A stretch of DNA of 64,000 nt from Pseudevernia furfuracea (Eukaryota > Ascomycota > Lecanoromycetes > Lecanorales > Parmeliaceae). Both the position numbers and the translations under genes were made by a program. The stretch is from positions 496,001 through 560,000 of the forward strand of contig JAIUPT010000042.1 in the NCBI GenBank assembly GCA_022315425.1, given 5' to 3'. The notes beneath the pieces are model-generated. The model ran no database searches and was not told where the DNA came from. It saw only the letters and a list, made by a program, of their open reading frames with translations. Below are positions 57,505 through 64,000 of this stretch, in pieces (the stretch's first letter is position 1; every line of letters begins with the position of its first letter).

Positions 57505-59347
57505 ATGGCAGAAGGAAGCAAGGCGCAGAAGGTTCTTGTGGTCGGTGCAGGACCTGTTGGTGCCCTCACAGCCCTTTATGCGGCAAACCGGGGAGACGAT
57601 GTGCATGTATACGAACTCCGAGCTGGTAAGATCGCTTCTTTCCCACATTATATCCCAATTTTCAATGAGCACCATGCTATTCTCCCGTGTCCCTTCGCTT
57701 GAAAGAAGATCATGCCTTGCTCTACAAAAGGCAGAATATCCCTCAACAAGCAACCTCTCAATTAATAGATCTTCAAATTCGCAATTTTTCTTAGAGGGCA
57801 TCACACAATCATGGGGTACTGAGCTCGCCGTCATCGAATACTAGATAAGAACAGGCCAACTTCTGATGAAAGCCTATTTTAGATTTGCGCGATCCATCTA
57901 CGGCACCATTAAACTTTACAAAATCAATCAATCTGGCTCTATCAGAGCGCGGCATCAATTCCATGAGACGGTCACAGTGCGTTGGACTCCTTGAGGAAGT
58001 CCTCAAAGAGACCATACCAATGCACGCACGTATGATACACGGTCGGAGAAAGGGTGGCGAACTCTTTCAAGAATCTCAAGAGTACGATGCAAATGGCAGA
58101 GTATACCCTCCGCACTCCAAGTTAGCGTGAAGGAGGTATCTGACTCTTCCCAGTACATTCAAGCAGTAGATCGTGCAAGTCTCAACAAGCGCCTCCTCGA
58201 CGCCCTGGAAAAGCTTCCAAACGTCACGCTGCACTTCAACCATAAGCTGACAGGTGCTGACTTCAATAAAAATTTGGCTTGGTTTGAGCAGCACGGCAAT
58301 GCCAAAAAGACTGACCACGAGCAAAACCCTACTCAAAATGATGCCCTTTGGCATGATCAAAAGCGGGCAACCGAGATCTCTGTGGCTTTCGACCTGCTCA
58401 TTGGTGCAGACGGTGCCCATTCTGCCACTCGTTATCACTTGATGAAGTTTGCTCGACTCGATTACCAGCAAGAATATATTGACACACTATGGTGCGAATT
58501 TCATATCGCCCCAAGGTCTTCAGATTCGTCCTTCGCAATTGATCCCAACCACTTACACATCTGGCCCGGGGGCTCCTTCATGTTCATTGCAATCCCCTCC
58601 CTCGACAAGTCTTTCACCTGCACTCTCTTCGCGCCCGCCAGCCATTTCAACTCCATATCCGAGAACCCTGAGCAGAAGCTTCCGAAGTTCTTCCGCAAGA
58701 ATTTTCCAGGTGTTTGCCCGGAACTGATATCCATGTCGGACCTACACAAGCAGTTTCATGAGAACCCACACTTACCTTTAATATCTATCAAATGCAAGCC
58801 ATATCACTACAAATCTAGCGTTGTCATTATGGGGGATGCCGCCCACGCCATGGTTCCATTCTACGGCCAAGGCATGAATGCTGGCCTCGAAGACGTCCGG
58901 GTTCTCTTCGACATATTGGACAAGCACAGCATCTACGGTTCTGGCACTCCTGATCATGCAGCTCGAAATCGAGCACGCGAAGCAGCATTAGATGAATATA
59001 CCTCCCAGCGTGCTCCAGACGCCGCAGCAATCAATGATCTTGCTCTCCGAAATTACGAAGAAATGCGCTCTAGCGTCCAGTCACCGCTCTACAAAATGAG
59101 GAAATGGATGGAAGAGACCGTGAATGTCTATCTTCCAGGTCTAGGATGGAGGACGCAGTATACGCGAGTTAGCTTCGAGAACCAGCGGTACAGCGAAGTT
59201 GAGAAGGCCGTACAAAGACAAGGTCGGATACTGCTTGGCGTCATTGGATTAAGTCTCGTGGGAATGGGAGGCCTGACTGCGGTTGGAATATTCAAAAGAG
59301 ACTATGGGAAAAATGTTGGGACATGGCTGAGCCAAGTTGGGAAATAA
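57505..59347 (+). CDS. BNA4: Kynurenine 3-monooxygenase
   Basis: Three exons (57505-57625, 57883-58100, 58154-59347) join in phase into 510 residues. The first intron is long (257 bp), the second 53 bp. The N-terminal Rossmann motif [21 protein letters not shown] binds FAD ADP. After the splice [24 protein letters not shown] restores the substrate-site region, with S-I-N-L-A-L-S typical of the enzyme. [13 protein letters not shown] and [27 protein letters not shown] are the DG and GD flavin motifs. A C-terminal helix ([22 protein letters not shown]) anchors the enzyme in the mitochondrial outer membrane. It hydroxylates kynurenine to 3-hydroxykynurenine with NADPH and O2, in de novo NAD synthesis from tryptophan. 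No other BNA gene is in the window. Confidence 0.94.
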
Positions 59348-59750
59348 TACAGACCGCAGTCAAGAAGCCGAGACGACATGTTGAGATGTTGGCCTCCTCG
59401 CATGAGAAGGAGGGCGACGTCAGAAACAGTGCACGGGCCTCTTGCTGACACACACAATTTTGAGACACGAGCATCGATAGATATGTTTAGTATGAACAGA
59501 AGAATATGCGGAGTCCACCGACTGGTTCCACAGTTGGAATCGTGACAGCGCATCGTCCATTGTTATCGGGATCTGTTCTCACCCACGTCGAATTGCCACG
59601 TTCTCGGAACATGCTTGTTTGCCTGTACTGCCAGTTGAAAAGACACATCGAGTATCTCTTACTCTCTCGAGCAGAGTCAGTTCTCGAACGCTCAGCAATC
59701 TCCAGCTAAATCACCGTCAGCAGGTGCAATTCCCAGAAACAAGAACAATC

Positions 59751-60361
59751 ATGTTATCAAGAGTCATGTTATCAATCGACGACCCCAGTTCCGGTAAAGC
59801 CGAGGAACAAGCACCCGACAAGACCTCAGACTCACCCCGCGACACCAGTTCTGCCGGTTCATACCGAAGCGCGAAACAAGAACATCAAACTCACGAACGC
59901 CTCGAGTATTTAAAACAAGACATCGTAAACTTTTAATCTCTACATTCGACAAACCCCCGTGTCGCACTGACAGCGCTGCACAGAAAACCCTCAAAAACGG
60001 CTTACTCTCGCGGTCAATCAAGATAGGCAAATTGAGAGGAGCAGAAACGAAAGACGACAAACTCATCGAACAGCTTGAGGAAGAGAATAAATTGATCAAA
60101 GGAATGGTCGACAGCGATGAGAAGGCTGTCAAGAGGCTTGAGGAGGAGATAGAGAAGGAGCAGAAAGAAAAGAATGATCAGGTCGTAGACCTTGGGGACA
60201 ATGCGTTGACGATAGACGCTGAGATCAATCAAGCTCCTTAGGTCTCTTACTGATGCCCTACCGAAAGTTAGCATTCGAGAGGCGGAGATGGATGAGGATG
60301 GCCCCGCCGAAAATCTATCGTCGGTCGATGCTCCTGCTGGAGGACTCGATGATTTCACATA
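59751..60361 (+). pseudogene. Possible eroded coiled-coil protein gene
   Basis: Three consecutive protein-like segments lie in different frames. They are an S/D/E-rich start (MLSIDDPSSGKAEEQAPDK from about 59766), a coiled-coil segment (KLIEQLEEENKLIKGMVDSD and KAVKRLEEEIEKEQKEKNDQ at about 60058-60180), and an acidic end (IREAEMDEDGPAENLSSVDA at about 60272-60330). Between the last two the frame is restored by removing one T at CCTTAGG (about 60237-60243). No family is recognised. It may be a decayed lineage-specific gene or an unannotatable spliced gene. Confidence 0.32.
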
Positions 60362-60639
60362 GGTACCTCGAATGATGACGCGGCTCTCAATCATCTAGCA
60401 ATCCTCTACTGGTTTATCTTATGTCATTGTCAGCTGCCCGTGTCGGTCACCCATAATCAAAGAACAAGCAATCTTAGTCAACGGGTGACATTTTCATGCC
60501 GCAGCGATTGCTAGAGGAAGATATCGCACTTGTGTTCAAACATGAAGCAGGTTGCATACTCCTTAATATAAAATGATATCTTGTACCTTTCCCTTCCTTC
60601 ATTTCTCTGAATCGCAATCCCACGCGAAAAGCATTCAAC

Positions 60640-61245
60640 ATGAGCAGCTACAAAAAAGATAAAACTACCTTCTTGTGCTCAAACGACAAGGATCCAATCC
60701 CAACCAACCCACAAAACTTCAATGGTGCGTGGGACATACTCAACAAGGAACACCGCGAATCCAGAAGCAGATCGAAACCGATAACCACCAACTCAAAAAG
60801 CTGAAGAGAAACAACAACAAACGCCAGCCAGCACCCTAACCCTTGAATTCCCCTACCGTCTGACAACAAAAACTCCCAGCTCCAACCGCACCCTCATTCT
60901 CGTCAACAAAACCCGTACACATTACTCTCAGGCCCACCTTCATCTCCTCCTTCATCGACTTCTTCTCCGTCGAAAAGCCCGCTCGCTTCGATGCTGCAGA
61001 AGCCCCAACTCCTCAAGGGATTAGTGGGCCCCTCAGTGCGAGAGATCCAAAGAAGACAGGACGAGTTGAAGCGAGTGCAGCATGGCATCGAAAGCGAAGA
61101 GGAAAGAAAGCTTAAGACGAGTAATACAGCTGCAGGCGGGTCAGTTAATCAAGAATATAGCGTAGAATCTCTCATGAACGACTTTACATTTGGGGCCCCG
61201 AAAGGGTGGTTGCGAAGGCTGGGACGCTGGGGGCCTGGGATCTGA
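60640..61245 (+). CDS. Doubtful small gene, exon structure unresolved
   Basis: An ATG at 60640 opens MSSYKKDKTTFLCSNDKDPI and reaches a GTGCGT donor-like site at about 60725. Downstream, an open segment from about 60855 contains a serine/proline stretch (SGPPSSPPSSTSSPSKSPL), then QLLKGLVGPSVREIQRRQDE and LMNDFTFGAPKGWLRRLGRW, ending at 61245. No pair of canonical sites I tried joined both parts in one frame. The C-terminal part alone, from ATG 60991, is 84 residues. The family is not recognised. Confidence 0.35.
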
Positions 61246-62539
61246 TATGTCTGCAGTAGAAGGCGGGACACTTGTTGTCTATGAAAGACGCTAAGAGAGG
61301 TGCTGGGCGTGCATTGTATCGCTATCCTTTCCTGGAGGAATGCAGCCTCGAGGAGTGCTCAACTGCCAGGAGGCTGGGGATGCGATGTGGCTAGAGATTA
61401 TCCTGACATCTCGCAGTAACCTGGACGTCCAGATCTTTTGGTGTATTGAAAGAATTCCCTTTCAGCTTTAATGATCCCAAGGACACTGAACTCTCCACCT
61501 AGTGCTCGACATCCCGTATCCTGATCCTATCTACTCCCAACCCAGCAACCCACTCCCCATACTCCAAGCTGCCCATAAACAGCCAACCACGCTCTTCCAC
61601 CCCGCCGAACGACAGACAGCTAACCCCCCATCTCATCCCTATTCCTTACTCCAACCTTCCTAACCTCAGCCCACCTCTCTCTGATCCAACCCATCCGCCA
61701 TCCGAACCGCCACCGGGCCAAAATCTTCCCAACCTCTTTCCACAATCGCAACCTTCCCACCACGCCAAGCAACCCTCATTGCCAGAACGATCAACCGACG
61801 GGAGATTTTCGTTGCCCACGCCCCATGGGTGTCTTACCGCACTCACACCACTGCCATCTCCCGTCATCACCTAATCCATCGCCTTCCCACAACACATCCT
61901 GCTCGCGTAAGAGACTTGCCAGATCGCGCCTCAAACGGTAGCCCTCCCCGCCCCCCCCTCCCCCCCCTGAGTCTTGTGCGTGCAAAATAAGTAAGAAAAG
62001 CAAATAGATCCCGAGATACGGTGTGACGTTGGCTCATTCCGCCAATTCCCTCGAGCCAAATTTTTGTTTTAAAACGTATTACGCTAGCGAGGATCTGCTT
62101 AATAAAAACATACATAGTCACTATCTATTCATTCCACTGCGATGCCGGACGGGTAATGGGGACGCGCAAGATCTCTCCCGCACCACTCGGAAAAGGCCCT
62201 GGCCCTCGGAGCGCTCCATGGCTGTCTGGGGAGGGTGGGGGGGGCGGCCCAACCTTCCCGTCCGGCCATACCGGCTCGCGTGCTCTTCTTGATATTCTCC
62301 AGCAGCACCCGAATAAAGCGCATAAGTGTAATCAAAATCCAAACCCTGCCGGTCTTGGACGTGATTTTTTTCCCAGCCACGCCCCGACTTGCTCCAGCTG
62401 AGGTCTTTCCCATGGGGATTCGGGGTCAGATAGTACCCTCTGGGAGTATGGATAGGTCAATGTGTAAGTCCGAGCGCCGTATCGGACGGGGAGAAAAAGA
62501 CGTTGACTATTGGGACCGAAAGCATTGAGGACATGGGGC
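61246..62539. other. Intergenic with strong strand-biased C-rich tract
   Basis: The segment at about 61490-61980 is markedly C-rich on the plus strand with CCCACC-like stretches and a C-run at about 61950-61966. Frames on the opposite strand are low-complexity artefacts. No gene is supported. Confidence 0.5.
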
Positions 62540-63128
62540 TCAGTCGGATCTTTGTGGAATCATCGGAGAGTTTTCCAAACGGGAAGGCAGCTGCTGGGCT
62601 TGGCTCAGCTGCGCGAATAACCCTCCTGGAGCCACGCGGGCACCAACGCTCAGAAAATCTAGTGACTTGAGAGTCACAGCCTTCATCAGAAACCTATCGG
62701 CATACCGTAGCTCTATATTGTCGATTGTCGTCTTCGTCACCTCGATCGGCGTGCATCCGCTAAAAAGGCATCATATGGCTGAATATGGTGCGAAATATAA
62801 GACCTGGCCGAATGCTGGTGGCCGGAAGATGCACAAACGACTCGTCCCTCAAGGTCCAGTTGGAGACAAGCATCAACTCCTTGGCCTCAGGTGGGCCTGC
62901 AGCGCTTTCTGAAACTCTTGGAGGACATCAAGAGATGTTGCAAAAAGATACAGACTCGAGATTCTCGGAAAAGCCCCCTAAAGACTGGTTAGTTGGGTCA
63001 AAATGGAGGTAGGGACGATCGTGGGGTCCGATTTCCAGACAGGTAAGCTGCATCTGGTTCTTGCAAAGAAGGATCCAGCTGTCCAAGGAAAAGGGGTCCT
63101 AAGCTGTCCAACTAAGAGGTTGTTAGCC

Positions 63129-63154
63129 TGCATGTACCAGCTGCATGTACCAGG
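63129..63154. repeat. Direct 13-bp repeat beside the MITE
   Basis: CTGCATGTACCAG occurs twice in tandem, 63129-63141 and 63142-63154, just outside the left arm of the inverted-repeat element. It lies in about 50 bp that fit neither the element nor the interrupted gene, perhaps filler left by insertion or repair. Confidence 0.6.
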
Positions 63155-63168
63155 AGAATTGTTAACAT

Positions 63169-63436
63169 AAGAGTATGGGTCATAAGTCATGCATATAGGG
63201 CCATCCGAACTGTATTTTTTCTAAGTCCTACGCGAGAGTATTAGATAACGTAACAATCAGACCAAGTATTAGATAGCTAATTCAGTGTATCTGAGTCTAT
63301 AACGCTACCGAAATATCGAAAAATGAGTTGATTTTAAAGTAGATTCTCCCCTCACCCCGTAAGACTACCACTGTAGGACTTGGAAAAAATGAAGTTCGGA
63401 TGGCCCTATATGCATGACTAATGACCCATACTCTTA
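63169..63436. mobile_element. 268-bp MITE-like element with 63-bp inverted repeats
   Basis: The arms 63169-63231 and 63374-63436 are inverted copies with about four mismatches. They begin TAAGAGTATGGGTCAT and end near AAGTCCTA. The 142-bp middle is AT-rich and non-coding. If the terminal TA is the target duplication, the element is of Tc1/mariner type. No transposase is present. It sits inside the F-box/LRR-like gene. Confidence 0.85.
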
Positions 63437-64000
63437 CAAAAAGGTCTCGAGCTTGTCCTGCGACTTATTTCTCGGGAGACCCTCAAGCAGCAATCTGACC
63501 ATAAGCTGAGCCTGCTCGATGGACCCTTCGATATCTTCGGCATCTTGACTGCTGTCTTCTTTCCCCTCGGTACGACGACGGGCAAGAGCATTGAAAACTT
63601 CTACAGCACCCAAGTCGAGGTGTGTGATGTGCTGAATACCAGAGTTGAAGGGGCTTGCGAGCCCACTTACACGTGAGTCTCGTAGACCTCCCAGCTTCAG
63701 CGACACAGTCTGGTATAAGAATGGGATAGCGATTTCGCGGACAAGCTTCGAGGTTAGACATAGAGACTTCAAATCCCTAAGTCTCTGGACGTAGCTGATT
63801 ATTTGGGCCCGTAGTTCAGGGGGGATGGCGTTGAATTCGTGAGTTACTCTTAAGGTTGATGATCAACTGGCAGGCGGTAGCCGATTCATCTCGCACAGTT
63901 TCTTGGGGAAAGGAAAGAGAAACTGTCGGGGTTGTGTTAGACGAACGTTTGACAAGTTTCAGGGCTTGGCACTTTTTCCCCGAGACCAACCGAGACAAGA

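Larger units (their letters stand above)
62540..63860 (-). pseudogene. F-box/LRR-like gene broken by a MITE-like insertion
   Basis: The 5' part (about 63840-63434) reads IPPELRAQIISYVQRLRDLK then SLCLTSKLVREIAIPFLYQT, an F-box-type start with a leucine-rich follow-on, and runs to KLETF. There a 268-bp inverted-repeat element begins and supplies the TAA stop (63436-63434). Beyond it the protein resumes: SWTA, TAG (63101-63099), DPFSLDSWILLCKNQ, LTCLEIGPHDRPYLHFD, SENLESVSFCNIS, TGA (62930-62928), LMLVSNWTLRDESFVHLPAT. An extra T at about 62763 shifts the frame, followed by IEVTKTTIDNIELRYADRFL and KSLDFLSVGA. F-box proteins recruit substrates to SCF ubiquitin ligases. The N-terminal start is unresolved near 63850. 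Confidence 0.72.

Noticed and set aside
61650..62420. Several overlapping frames rich in glycine, arginine or proline
   Set aside because: They are low-complexity products of a C-rich plus-strand tract, lack start context and show no motif.
1..64000. CRISPR arrays, operons, ribosome binding sites
   Set aside because: The window is eukaryotic: spliced genes with GT..AG introns on both strands. No regularly spaced palindromic repeats were seen.

Overview
The window is nuclear DNA of a filamentous ascomycete (Pezizomycotina). Genes carry short introns, mostly 47-90 bp with GT..AG ends, and lie on both strands with no operons. The families present (HET domain, lipase/NB-ARC fossil, BTB proteins, DHA2 transporter, kynurenine 3-monooxygenase, NudC, AP180) are typical of that group. 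The species cannot be named from sequence alone.

Layout. 1-7.5 kb is gene-poor: a partial unknown gene at the left edge and an eroded gene at 2.45-4.02 kb. 7.6-8.9 kb holds a TMEM184/Ost-alpha membrane protein. 9.8-12.2 kb is repeat-rich: a degenerate copia-like gag fragment between LTR-like direct repeats, overlapped by a 1.34-kb element with about 125-bp inverted arms. 13.5-28.7 kb is a conserved block: small secreted protein, twin-CX9C protein, AP180-type clathrin adaptor, mitochondrial aspartyl-tRNA synthetase, ureidoglycolate lyase, two unrecognised proteins and a HAD phosphatase. 29.3-50.8 kb is accessory: DUF1479 dioxygenase pseudogene, dynamin-like GTPase, DHA2 transporter, a gene with a 171-bp tandem intron+exon duplication, a HET-domain protein, a lipase/NB-ARC (fungal NLR-type) pseudogene, a BTB fragment, a polytopic membrane protein and a BTB pseudogene, with NudC embedded. 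52.9-59.3 kb carries a protease-fold membrane protein without the catalytic DTG motif, methionine aminopeptidase 1 and kynurenine 3-monooxygenase. 59.7-64 kb is eroded sequence ending in an F-box/LRR-like gene broken by a 268-bp MITE-like element.

How the genes relate. Housekeeping genes serve endocytosis, mitochondrial translation, allantoin catabolism, N-terminal methionine removal, nuclear movement and NAD synthesis from tryptophan. They are not a pathway cluster. The 31-51 kb stretch brings together dynamin-like, HET, NLR-type and BTB genes, several of them dead. It looks like a turnover-prone allorecognition or defence-type neighbourhood, though this is inference from gene families. Two TGG-to-TAG changes and a glycine-to-glutamate P-loop change in the NLR fossil fit RIP-type mutation but do not prove it.

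Exon boundaries were joined by eye from splice signals, reading phase and family resemblance. Family assignments come from remembered motifs, and no search was run.
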